DNA of 64,000 nt from Elmis aenea (lineage: Eukaryota; Arthropoda; Insecta; Coleoptera; Elmidae): assembly GCA_947652605.1 (NCBI GenBank), contig OX393577.1, forward strand, positions 28,833,466 through 28,897,465, in the 5' to 3' direction. The notes beneath the pieces are model-generated. The model saw nothing but the letters and a program-made list of their open reading frames with translations, was not told the DNA's origin and ran no database searches. This document shows, piece by piece, positions 25,427 through 35,382 of this stretch. The position numbers and the translations under genes are program-made. Every line of letters starts with the position of its first letter. The first letter of the stretch is position 1.

Positions 25427-26888
25427 AGTGGCGGACTGGCCAGGGTATCAGCTTGCACGATGGCAATTGGGCCCTGTGGGCCATTAATGAAGTGGGCCAC
25501 CTTAAACAGTAGATAATACATATAGCAAATATAATCAGCGGCGCAGCTAGGGGGCGGGGGCAGTCCGCTACAGGCGGCGCTGTTTTGGGGCGTAAAAATT
25601 AAAATTTCGAGGTAATGAAGTAACAGTAGGTATAATAATCAGTGCTGGCACTAGCGCTAGTCCCAACGAAAAATTCACCTTAAAAAATAATTCTTATCGA
25701 AGTTAGAGGGTAAAACGGGCTAGTCGACCTGGCTACACTGAAAACCCGCCCCCCTGTACCGACAGAAGTTCCAAGAAATAAAATTTATGATAGGGTACCA
25801 ACCATTTAATAAAATTATGAAATATTTCATGCACTTTTAAACTCTATTGCAATAGCGATTTTTCACTTCCGTTCTATTGAAAACATTTGGTTTGAGGTAT
25901 AAATCCCATTCTATATTAATAAATCGTCGCATAGCGATAACATTCGACAAATTAATTGTAAATTGAGATGTAGAAAAGTTTCGAACAATGGTAAGAGAAC
26001 TTCCAAATCCTATGGCACCAAAAACAGTGTGTAATGACGATTTTTCATTCATTCATATGTGAAAATACAATTTATTGTTGGGAGGTTTTTAAGTAGGTAC
26101 CTAAGTGATAAAAATATTGGTCGTGAGGGACTGGCCTAATTGGGTGATAATTAGTGCAATTTGATAGGTGAAATCCTTTATCATTTATATTATATTTGAA
26201 GTCGTGTCTAGGCAAGGCAAGGTGCCTTTAAGGAAATTCACAGTAATGTACGCTTTTTGTTCATGAAAACTCGAAAACAAACAACAAAAATAAAAATGTA
26301 AAGCATCAACAACGTTTTTTCGTTATTTTTTTTATTATAGGCTGAAACATGGTGTTACTTTTTTGGAATGTAAGTGAATTTTATGTTTATATGTATGTAT
26401 TTACATTATTACTTTTTCGTAATTTTGCTAAATATTATGAATGTGTTTCTTTACCTAAATGGAAACTATTAGTGAAAGCTTTTACCCGTATTAAAAATAA
26501 TTTCGTAGAGGTGGGGGCGAACTGATTTACAAAAATCAAAATCAAAATATGTTCTGCCATAAAACTGTAATTTTGGATGATGGTAAATTACTCTACATTT
26601 TCTAACTTTGCATTACCATGAACATCTAAAATTTAAAAAAAAAACGCTTACGGCTCATTTTGTCTTTCCCCCCACTTTTTTGTGTTGATCTTTGTTTGAT
26701 TTTAGAAAAATCAAGAGTTGGCAGCCCTTATTAAAAGGGGCGGCAAACTTAGGGACCGCCCCGGGCGGCACAAACTCAAACTACGCCACTGAATATAATT
26801 GGTTCCAATTAAAAAGATAGCCTCATAGTTGTGGGTGGGCCCCTTTTGTCTACTGGCAACCAATATTTATTGATCTAGACAGGCATTG
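25427..26888. mobile_element. Outer hAT-type element in a three-level nest
   Basis: Starts CAGTGGCGGACTGGCCAGG and ends GACAGGCATTG. It is flanked by TTTTCAAC and TTTACAAC (7 of 8), and the uninterrupted copy at about 53420 has ATTTTCAACTATACA, giving the empty site. GGGCCC-rich stretches near both ends. No coding frame. Confidence 0.75.
25536..26791. mobile_element. Inner hAT-type element with duplication AATATAAT
   Basis: CAGCGGCGCAGCTAGG at the left, CAAACTACGCCACTG at the right, flanked exactly by AATATAAT (25528-25535, 26792-26799). 1256 bp without a recognisable transposase. Confidence 0.85.
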
Positions 26889-27080
26889 TTTACAACTATA
26901 CAGATTGTTTTGTTTTTGCGCACTGACTGATACGTAATTTTTTTTTAATAGAACTCCCTGTATATTAATTTTTTTTCCAAAATATATAACGTTTTTTGTA
27001 CCTATAATCAATCGTTATGAGTTATTTAAGTTTTTATGAAAATATTTTCAGGAACAGGACTCTAAAAAATATTAATATTT

Positions 27081-28703
27081 TTTAACTCAAATTATCGATA
27101 ACAAAATATAAAAAAAAAAAATTATTAAAAAAAATGATTTATTCGTATTTGAAGATTAGCCAAAGGACCGAGCAAGCGGAATACTTTGTGTACTATTTTA
27201 AAATTTCACTAGTTATGGATGGCACTATTGTCGAATAAAGTTTTAAAGAAATTCGTTCTGACGTAGTTGAATTCGATAAAAAATGCTCTATTTAAATAAC
27301 CGCGGAAGTCCTTTTCGTTCCATTCAGTAACACGGATTTTTTGTAAAAAAAAAAAATTTCGTAACCTTCTTTTTTTTCTGTGCTCGGTGACGTCTTCGTC
27401 GCCCCTGCTAACTGACATAACTAAATTTAATTAACCTAGGTCAAACATAACAAAAAAATTAATTGAAGTCAATAAAACAACCAAAATGATATCTACAGTT
27501 GTAATAAAAATTGTATTCTATTTCCAAAAATGTAAAAATATACAGGGTGGTTCAATTGAAACAAAAAAGTTAAGATTAAACTGGAAATGGTATACATATC
27601 TACTAAAAATCCACAGTTTTATGTATTTTATTCCCGGAAAATACAACATCAAATTTTATAAAGGTAGATGCTTCAATGCAAAAATTATTTGGGGTCTAGC
27701 AGAATTCATTTACATTTAGTATAACCACCTTTCAGCTCCAAGAATTGCCGAATTCACTACAAGTTAATAAATCCCACCCACCGACTGATACATCAAATCC
27801 GTCCCTGTATGAAGAACACATTGTTAACCATATAACTAATAAAATTTATTTACTTTGAGCGCAAGCGACGTCTTGGGCTTCCTAGTATACGTCAGATATA
27901 TGTCCAACATGTCCATCAAATAGTTGACATTCTACAAGAAGTACGTTATTTATTGGTTTGCTATTGAATTTCTATTTTAAACGTTAATCTATTAGAAGAA
28001 AATCTATGTTTAGAAACACAAAGGTTCCGACGCATTTAAAACCACCAACTTTTTCTGAGTAATCAATTGTTTACTGCTAGTAATTTGTTATAAAGCATTT
28101 TTTAAGTTTTTGTAATGTAGAAACTGACGCTTGTTGCGGAATCATAGCAATTAATCCAACATAAGAATTACTGCAATTAGCAGCATAAATCAACAGGTTT
28201 ACGATTAATTGTTTTAAGGATGTACTTTATACAACTGACTACCTACCTAATAGGACACCACGAGTCTGTAGTAACAGCCAAAATAAAGAATAACAAAAAA
28301 TGACGATCAACTAGACTCAAGTATCAGTATGCCATAATAATAGGGTTTCAGAGCACACATTTCAACAGAGCCCCATTTTCCGTAAATTTAAACTTAAAGA
28401 TTTAATAAAATTTAAAAAATATGTATATTAGCTGGTTTAAATATGAAATTTTGTAATAATTAACACAAAATTATACAACATTTATTTAGTCGCATAGTTT
28501 AAATCAGGGACCAAAACCTAAATCAAAAACCCGGTTCATGATTTCATTTTTCAGCTATTGTCCTAAACTCAAACAGAACCGAATCTACTTTTCACGGGCT
28601 CGAAATCGAAATAGGCCGAAGAAATTTTTGGCACTGAAATGTATTTTTTGTGCGATCGTACTAGAAACAGCTGTTTGACGGACGCGTTAGCAACCATAAA
28701 GTA
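27081..28703. other. Intergenic; one solo CAGGGTG terminus
   Basis: At 27526-27553, AAAAATGTAAAAATATACAG followed by GGTGGTTCAATTG is the same internal-terminus block that recurs inside the foldbacks. It appears alone here. A possible hAT left end, CAGGGACCAAAACC, is at 28506. No gene was recognised. Confidence 0.45.
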
Positions 28704-28824
28704 CTGCATTACCGGCCCTATCCTTAGCAACGGCCGTAAAAGTTACTTTTCAGGCCGTCACCCTTACCAAAGGCCGAAAAAGTAACTTTTACGGCCGTTG
28801 CTAAGGAGAGGGCCGGTAATGCAG
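28704..28824. mobile_element. 121-bp GC-rich palindromic MITE, TA flanked
   Basis: CTGCATTACCGGCCC at the left and GGGCCGGTAATGCAG at the right, each adjacent to TA. The arms continue with AACGGCCGTAAAAGTTACTTTT in both orientations. The centre, near 28765, has a second small repeat (CAGGCCG/AAGGCCG). Confidence 0.85.
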
Positions 28825-29887
28825 TACATACGGCGTCATCTGTCAGTGACAGAATGTCACGTAGTTTCTAACCTAAAATTTTGAAAATTACTAAAAATTT
28901 AAATTGTTTTTAATTCGGTCTCACAAAAAATGTAATATGCACCTCGGCCAAAACGTACTTTTTGGCCTTGATACATAAATAACTATTATCACTACTGTGA
29001 ATCAACACAACCGAAAAATATTGCAATTGGATGATTTTTTAGTAAAAATAATACAATTGGTTGGGTATACTAATTTTTGCACCCGAACCTAATAAAAAGA
29101 AGTTTTATGAATCCGAATCGAACCGTGGTTAAGAATATAAATATGCAATTATTTGAAAACTAATAAAGATCAACTCATGAACTTTTTTTGCAAAGCGGTA
29201 TGGTATAATGGAATAAAAATATTTTACCGATGCTTTTCAGACCTTTGTCATTCGCAAATTCATTTTATAAAAGAGTAAATTTACCAGTGGAACTGATGTA
29301 CCTTCCCTTATTAGGCTTGTAATGAATTTAGTATCTACTTAAATCTTATATTTCAAACAAACAAGATTCTAAGATTTACAGTAAGGGAAATATTACCAAA
29401 TTTCTTTATTTTTATGAGATACCCCATTCAATAACTATCTTTAATAAATAGACTAAGTTATTTTGTACGCTTACAGCATCAAAAGAGCAAACTTTATGAA
29501 GTGTGTACAACTGTACATTCTTTAAAAATTAATTATAAAAAATACTTTGAAAAGTATAAATATTTTTTATACAAATAATAAAAACTTATAAAAACCATGA
29601 AAAACTGAAATGCTTTAAGAAACTATAAAAACTGAAAACTATAGAAAACTATGAAAATCGTAACCTTCCATTTCTGAAAATAATATGTTGTTTCGTAGCA
29701 ATCATGTTAAGTTAACTAAAAACGCAAACATGTATCAGTGCGACCTCTATTTTTTACTGGTTAAAATAACCCGTAATATAGTAGATCTCTTGGTTCAACG
29801 TTAGGACGCAAATCCTTATTGTTATACAAACGTCAAAATTCTTGTAAACAAAACATTATCAAAGTGGCTGTTATTGTTGTGTTAACA
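28825..29887. other. Upstream region of syntaxin 17
   Basis: AT-rich DNA without repeats of note except short TATAAAAAC-type tracts near 29580-29660. Promoter elements cannot be defined with confidence. Confidence 0.4.
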
Positions 29888-32800
29888 ATGTCGATGTTAA
29901 ATACAGCGTTCAATAAACAACCTTTTAAATTAATCGAAGTGCCATTAAATAAGTTTCACGAAGAGGCTGTTCCTCATCACCAACAAGCATACGAAGTTTA
30001 TAAAAACACCATACAAAAGGTACATTTATGTTTTATTGTGTTTAATGATAAACTATAACAATTTTTACTTCAGCTTATTGCAATAAACAATATTGAACAA
30101 CTAAATCGTGAAATAAGAGATAAAAAACGTGTGGTTCAACAGCTTAGAGCTCTGATGTATGAACTCGACACGCTAAGGACGCAGGTTGAAGATTCAGACT
30201 TAGACAAATTTGATTCACGAACATTGTCTTTAAGGAAAAAAATGTTAACTTTGGTAACAGGATATTCAGGTAGTATTTTATTGTATTTTTATAAATGTAT
30301 AATTGAAAGTTTTTTCCAGAAATGGAAAAGACTGTATCAAAAATTAATGAACAATTTAAAGAACAAGAAGAAGTACAAAATCCAATGCAGCATGTTTCAC
30401 AAATACAAACACAAAAAAGCCTTAAAGATATAAAACTACAAGAACGACTAAATCAACTACAACAAGTAGAAGAATTAAATAAAGACATACAAGATCTCAA
30501 CGGCATATACACTGAACTTAATCAGATGGTTCATGAACAAAAACAAGCCATCGATGGTATAGAAAGTAATGTAGAAAGCACACACGAAAATGTTAGTCAG
30601 GGATGGAAACATATCGTAACAGCAGCAGCGTAAGTTTCTTTAAATAAACAAAATTGATCTAAAATTTCAGTTATTTAACTTCCTCAGGTTTTTTTAAAAC
30701 ACTTATTGCTATTGCTATAAACCCCTCTTCTTTAGCTAATGCATTTTGTTTACAATGTGAAACAACAATCTGAAGAAATAATTACAGTGATTTAATATGT
30801 CAGATGTTTTCACTTAAGATGACAAAAAATTTAACAAATTTTATGAAGTATTACCACAGCTTATTACAGCTAGGGCACTCTCTTTGCAAGAACGGTTTGC
30901 GCCAATCCACACGCGCCACTTCTTAGCCCCGCCTTTGAGTTGAAAACAATACAGAGGTGGTATTGAAATCATTCTACAGTTAAATCTGTTACGTGGACAT
31001 CAGTTTTTAACACTGCTCTGTTATCGCTCACTTGGGATAATATACAAATATTTTAAGTCCGGCCCCGACTTTTTCGCTCAGTGCGAGTGAAATAGCGCTA
31101 GTGGATCCAAACCGACAAGATCAAAGGTGCCGTCTGAGAGTGCCCGAGCTGTAATAAGCTGTGGTATTACCACAGGACATACCAAATAGCAGGCAAACAC
31201 TATCGGCTCATTATGTTTATTTCTCTTAGCAAATATTTATAATCGTGTAATTTATAAATCCATTGATAGTAATATGTATTGTGTATAAGTGTCAACAGTG
31301 TGTTAATAATTCTCTGTGTTAAAATAAATCAAATTCCGTGCCAAACGATGGTAGATATGAAGAAAAGTTAACAGAAACTTTTTGTTTAGAATAAAATGCT
31401 CTAGGCCAGGGGTGCGCAAACTAGGGGGCGCGCCCCCAAATGGGGGCGCGAAGAACGATGCGGGGGGCGCAATGACAGCCATAATATAAATTTAAAAGAA
31501 AAAATTTAGTTTTTTTACATTTCAAATGTTTTCTGTTTGCAATGTTGTATTTCTGTAATATTTCGTATCGGTTGATCGAAAATTATTGATGCCTGCTAAA
31601 TTCAAAGCGAAAAAAAATTAAAGGGGGGCGCAAGTTGACATGCTGAAAAACATGGGGGCGTGGCATAAAAAGTTTGCGCACCCGTGCTCTAGGCAAAAAC
31701 AAGTTCGAGTTTGATTTTGAACAGCACTGTACCAGTGTTTCCTACATCAAATCAATTAATTTTAATAGCTGTGTTACATGTTGATATAAACAATTATATT
31801 TGTAATTATCTACAACACCCTTTCTTGATTCGCTATCTTATTAAAAAAAATCTTAAGCTCGGCAATCCAGGAAAAAGTCTTTTATGTGGAGTAATTCCTA
31901 TGAACTCAATTAACATGTTCGCTGCCAACTATGAGTTCTCATAGTTGGTGTACGTGCTTCACAGGCCAACTACGAGTATACTCGTGTATTGATATCTGAG
32001 CTTCTAGGCCAACTACGAGTTAGTTCGTAGTATATGCATGTTAAACTGGTTGCTTGGCCTCTAAATAAAACATAGTAGCCGTTCGGGGGCTTCTCAGAAA
32101 AAAAAAAATTTTTTGTTCAAATAATTAAAATTATTTAATGATGCAAAATAACACAAAAAATATATTAGCTTGGCAACTAAGTTTCCGCCGTTTTTTTAAA
32201 TTTGATAATTACGCAAGTTATTAAATGTTTTTGGCATAATGTTTTAAAACATTTGAAAAAGGAGGCTTTGTTCTACCGGAGACTATGTTTTATTTTTTTG
32301 TTTGAGTTTATTTGACAGTTTGACAGATCATTAAAATGGAATGTCAAGTTGAGAAAAATGAACATTTTCGACATGTGCTTCTTTTTGCCTTTAATCAAGG
32401 CCATAAAGCCGCAAAAGCTGCTCGTGACATTTGTGCCGTGTATGGAGAGGGTGCCATAGCTGAAAGAACCGCTCGTGATTGGTATGCCAAGTTCAAAAAT
32501 GGAAATTTTTGTCTTAAAGACGCACCTCGTTCTGGCCGTCCAGTTGAGTTCGATGAAGGCCGATTAAACCAACTTTTGCATGAAAATTCCCGTCAAACGA
32601 CAAGGGAACTGGCAATGAAAATGGAATGCTCCCACACTGCTATAGAGAAGCATCTTCACTTAATGGGAAAGGTTCAGAAATGTGGAGCATGGGTTCCGCA
32701 TGCTTTAAATGATCACAACAAAAATCAACGAGCCACAATCTCCGCTGGTTTGCTTGCTCGTCACCGCTCAACTCATGGACACAAGCAACGATTTCTTTAC

Positions 32801-35042
32801 CGCATCGTTACGGGCGACGAAAAATGGTGCCTCTACATCAATATGAAACAGCGCAAGGAATGGCTTAGCCCCTGTAGACAAGCAACACCGCGCGTGAAAC
32901 AAGATCTTCATCCGCGTAAAACGATGTTGTGCGTATGGTGGGACTGGGAAGGAATTATTCATTACGAATTGCTTGAACGGAACCAAAGGGTCAACGCGGA
33001 ACTCTATGTTCAACAGATGGAACGACTCAACATGGCTATTCAAGAGAAAAGACCTAATCGGCAGCATGGAGTTCTTTTGCTGCACGACAACGCCCGCCCT
33101 CATATCGCCAACATGACCAAGCAAGCCATCCAAACGCATGGTTGGGAAGTCCTTTCACACCCGCCGTACTCACCCGATTTGGCACCAACAGATTTTCACC
33201 TCTTTCGATCGCTTTCAAATGCTATGCGTGGAGTTTCGTTCAATACTGATGCAGAATTGAGAGCTTGGTTGAATGAATTTTTTGAGTCGAAACCGGGTGA
33301 TTTCTACCAACGAGGTATTGAAAATCTTGTTGAACGTTGGGAAGAAGTTGTAAACAACCAGGGTGAATACATTATCGATTGATTAGTTGTAAATTTTTGT
33401 TGAAAAATAAATTTTTAAAAATTTTAAAAAAACTGCGGGAACTTAGTTGCCAACCTGATATGTTTGCACAAAATCGTGATATATAAAGCATGCAAGAAAA
33501 AATTTAGTGGTATATTTGTAACGAATAACAAAAATAAGTAAAACTCTTGTAAAAAATACAATACGAAAGTAAGACGATGGATATGATCGACAAACATATA
33601 AAGAAAATTAAAACGATTTTCTGATTAAAAAATATTTATGAATGATATAAATTCAAACACTTTTCCACGCACAGAACTGTTTTTAGGCATAAAATTGCGT
33701 ATAATTAACAGTACAATGCAGTGGTGCCCAACCTTTAACTGGGCTCGAGCCAATTTAGAATTTAAAAATTTTAGGCGAGCCACATATAATATATTTTGAT
33801 TTTAATATTTTACTTTTAAACGTTTTAATGCACAAACAATAAAAATTTGTAATATGTTAAAGAAAATGAGGCGCATCAAAAGTTGTCGCGAGCCACATCA
33901 AAAGGTGTCGCGAGCAACATGTTGCTCGTGAGCTACGGGTTGGGCACCTTTGGTGCAATGCATGGGCAAATAACAAAAAGCTGTCGCGTACCCCAGCTAC
34001 TAGATATCTCATACTTCGTTTTTACGGCTAAAAGGGGTTGGCCTGTGTGAGTGGTTCATGCGCCAGGGCCGTGGCAGTGAACGTGTTAATTTAGAAGTGC
34101 CGCCTTTCTCATAAACTTGAAAATGCTCCTTGGTCGATTACGATTGAAGTTTTGCTCATTTCTAATATACAAAATTTTGTACTTATCGTTACAACTTATC
34201 AATAGGCTCGTGTGGCCATGACCTACAGGCCTAAAAAGCCTGGAGTTTTTTGTTCAAACCAAGGCTGCGGAGTCGGTAAAAAAAAGTCGACTCCGACTCC
34301 GGCTACTGATAATTTTAGTAGTTCGACTCCGACTCCGACAAAATTAAATACCAAGACATTTTATGATGTGTAATATAAAATAAAAAAAAGAAATATAAAA
34401 ACATTATTTAAAATTTGAGCTTAAATTTTGCGGCAAAAGACCATCTCGCAATTTTTTGTTGTACCCGGAGTCGGAGTCAGTACATTTTTTCCGACTCCAC
34501 TGACCAGAAATTCCTTCTTAACTCTGACTCCGACTCCACAGTCCTGGTTCAAACATTTCCAATACAGTTTACAACGCAATTTTTTTAAGTCTGGTGGTGA
34601 TGTATTCACTGCTTGGTTGTCAATTTGCTTGAAAATTTGATGATATTTAGTAAAAAAGCTAAAAATCTATTCTTAAAAATTCTAGTATTTGAAAAAGGAG
34701 CCCGTATAATAGATTTGGCCCAGGGCCCTTAAAGAAGTTAAAACGTCACTGTTTATCAATCTAATAATGATGTTTTTCAGGTTGAAAAAAGCTACATATC
34801 CAATTACAGGAGCTTTAATCGGAACTATTGCTGGTGGACCAGTTGGTTTAGTAGCAGGTTTTAAAATTGGAGGACTTGCGGCTATAGGTTGTGGTATCAT
34901 TGGTTATACAGGTGGTAAATTTATTAAAAAAATGCAAAATACTTATGCCATAGAAGATACTGATCTAACTGCATCCAGTCCCGAGAGTAACACCGGCAAT
35001 AACAATATTGTGCAACCAACTACTGACAAAAAAGATAAATGA
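29888..35042 (+). CDS. Stx17: Syntaxin 17 (autophagosomal Qa-SNARE), 4 exons
   Basis: Exons 29888-30019, 30074-30269, 30320-30629 and 34781-35042; phases 0, 1 and 2 agree at the three GT-AG introns and give 299 aa. Residues 1-150 are the helical N-terminal region. The SNARE motif is about 157-209, with the zero-layer Gln at about 183 (VHEQKQAIDGIE). Residues 219-255 form the glycine-zipper membrane hairpin (GALIGTIAGGPVGLVAGF and G-C-G-I-I-G-Y-T-G-G), the hallmark that separates syntaxin 17 from other syntaxins. A charged C-tail follows. In known animals the protein is recruited to closed autophagosomes and pairs with SNAP29 and VAMP8 (Vamp7 in flies) for fusion with lysosomes. The last intron is 4.15 kb and filled with transposons. 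The start chosen is the first ATG with the family N-terminus; a longer frame upstream is open but unlike the family. Confidence 0.93.
30850..31168. mobile_element. MITE in syntaxin 17 intron 3
   Basis: Inverted ends: ACCACAGCTTATTACAGCT then GGGCACTCTC at the left, GAGAGTGCCCGAGCTGTAAT then AAGCTGTGGT at the right. About 320 bp, GC-richer than its surroundings, non-coding. The boundary is accurate to a few bases; a TTA-like duplication is possible. Confidence 0.8.
31407..31686. mobile_element. hAT MITE with duplication CTCTAGGC
   Basis: CAGGGGTGCGCAAACTAGG at the left and AGTTTGCGCACCCGTG at the right; CTCTAGGC on both sides (31399-31406, 31687-31694). 280 bp. GGGGGCGCG blocks near both ends. 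Lies in syntaxin 17 intron 3. Confidence 0.92.
32165..33458 (+). mobile_element. Full-length mariner element
   Basis: TA at 32163-32164 and 33459-33460. Inverted ends are TTAGCTTGGCAACTAAG and CTTAGTTGCCAACCTGA, similar over about 30 bp with a few differences. 1294 bp, the normal mariner size, with one uninterrupted transposase frame. It sits inside the piggyBac-type element in syntaxin 17 intron 3, in the same direction as the gene. Confidence 0.95.
32336..33382 (+). CDS. mariner transposase, intact 348-codon ORF
   Basis: Cuts and pastes the surrounding mariner at TA sites. The frame is uninterrupted from ATG to TGA, 348 aa against about 345 for the family. Residues 5-110 hold two helix-turn-helix motifs for end binding (AAKAARDICAVYGEGAIAER; R-S-G-R-P linker near 63). 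The W-V-P-H-x-L motif near 122 has Ala in place of the usual Glu (W-V-P-H-A-L). Catalytic triad: Asp in TGDEKW (about 161), Asp in LLHDNARPH (about 250), Asp in YSPDLAPTDFHLF (about 286), the DD34D signature. All three Asp are present, so catalysis is not ruled out, though the altered W-V-P-H motif and the mismatched ends may weaken it. The subfamily was not decided. An antisense 123-codon frame (32768-33139) is a shadow. Confidence 0.95.
   Translation: MECQVEKNEHFRHVLLFAFNQGHKAAKAARDICAVYGEGAIAERTARDWYAKFKNGNFCLKDAPRSGRPVEFDEGRLNQLLHENSRQTTRELAMKMECSHTAIEKHLHLMGKVQKCGAWVPHALNDHNKNQRATISAGLLARHRSTHGHKQRFLYRIVTGDEKWCLYINMKQRKEWLSPCRQATPRVKQDLHPRKTMLCVWWDWEGIIHYELLERNQRVNAELYVQQMERLNMAIQEKRPNRQHGVLLLHDNARPHIANMTKQAIQTHGWEVLSHPPYSPDLAPTDFHLFRSLSNAMRGVSFNTDAELRAWLNEFFESKPGDFYQRGIENLVERWEEVVNNQGEYIID
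33719..33952. mobile_element. hAT MITE with duplication GTRCAATG
   Basis: CAGTGGTGCCCAACC at the left and GGTTGGGCACCTTTG at the right, flanked by GTACAATG and GTGCAATG (one mismatch). Interior words GTCGCGAGC and GAGCCACAT are typical of this small hAT type. 234 bp. Confidence 0.88.
34260..34546. mobile_element. hAT MITE with GACTCC repeats, duplication GTTCAAAC
   Basis: CAAGGCTGCGGAGTCGG at the left, CCGACTCCACAGTCCTG at the right, exact 8-bp duplication (34252-34259, 34547-34554). Both ends carry iterated GACTCC hexamers. Located in syntaxin 17 intron 3; antisense open frames here are not genes. Confidence 0.9.
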
Positions 35043-35382
35043 CAATTTTGAAATAGTTATATACAATTTATTATAAACTAGGCCACAAATGTATATAAAT
35101 TGCCTTATATTTGTAAAAAATAAATCAGGTTACTGAAATAAATATTTTTAAATGAATTATTTTTTGTGCAACAAAAGTAACACCACAGAAGTAACACTTC
35201 AAAAATTTATATGTTGACTTTTAAAGTTTTATTTGCATGGTTACACCTAAAATGTTAAATTTGGGCCAACTTAATTTTTTATAAATATTCACATAGTTAT
35301 TCATGACCCATGACCTTGGCAGGTCAACAATAAAACCTTCGTGTAAATAAATTTAATGTACATAACCACACACCAATTTATA
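35043..35382. other. Convergent 3' region of syntaxin 17 and SDR-A
   Basis: Only 340 bp separate the two stop codons. AATAAA on the + strand at 35119-35124 and 35137-35142 fits syntaxin 17. The complement of AATAAA at 35230-35235 would serve the minus-strand SDR. No repeats lie in between. Confidence 0.6.
35119..35142 (+). terminator. Poly(A) signals of syntaxin 17
   Basis: Two AATAAA hexamers 12 bp apart, 77 and 95 bp after the stop codon. Confidence 0.55.

Larger units (their letters stand above)
25311..27080. mobile_element. CAGGGTG-family relic split by nested hAT elements
   Basis: The left part (25311-25426) starts CAGTGTGTCCCAGCCAATAC and matches the arm of the foldback at 53306 up to ATTATTTTCAAC. 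The match resumes at 26889 (CAACTATACAGATTGTTTTG) and continues past CTCCCTGTATA to about 27070. The gap is filled by the hAT element 25427-26888, which itself contains another at 25536-26791. The far arm is missing. Confidence 0.75.
31914..34085. mobile_element. piggyBac-type non-autonomous element hosting mariner and a hAT MITE
   Basis: TTAA at 31910-31913 and 34086-34089 flank the ends CATGTTCGCTGCCAAC and CAGTGAACGTG (inverted: CACGTTCACTGCC). The left subterminal zone (31927-32030) has three CCAACTAYGAGT copies and two small hairpins. Subtracting the mariner and the hAT MITE leaves about 640 bp with no transposase. TTAA targeting and the inverted ends support a piggyBac assignment. Confidence 0.75.

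Noticed and set aside
32768..33139. 123-codon antisense frame in mariner
   Set aside because: Shadow of the transposase ORF.
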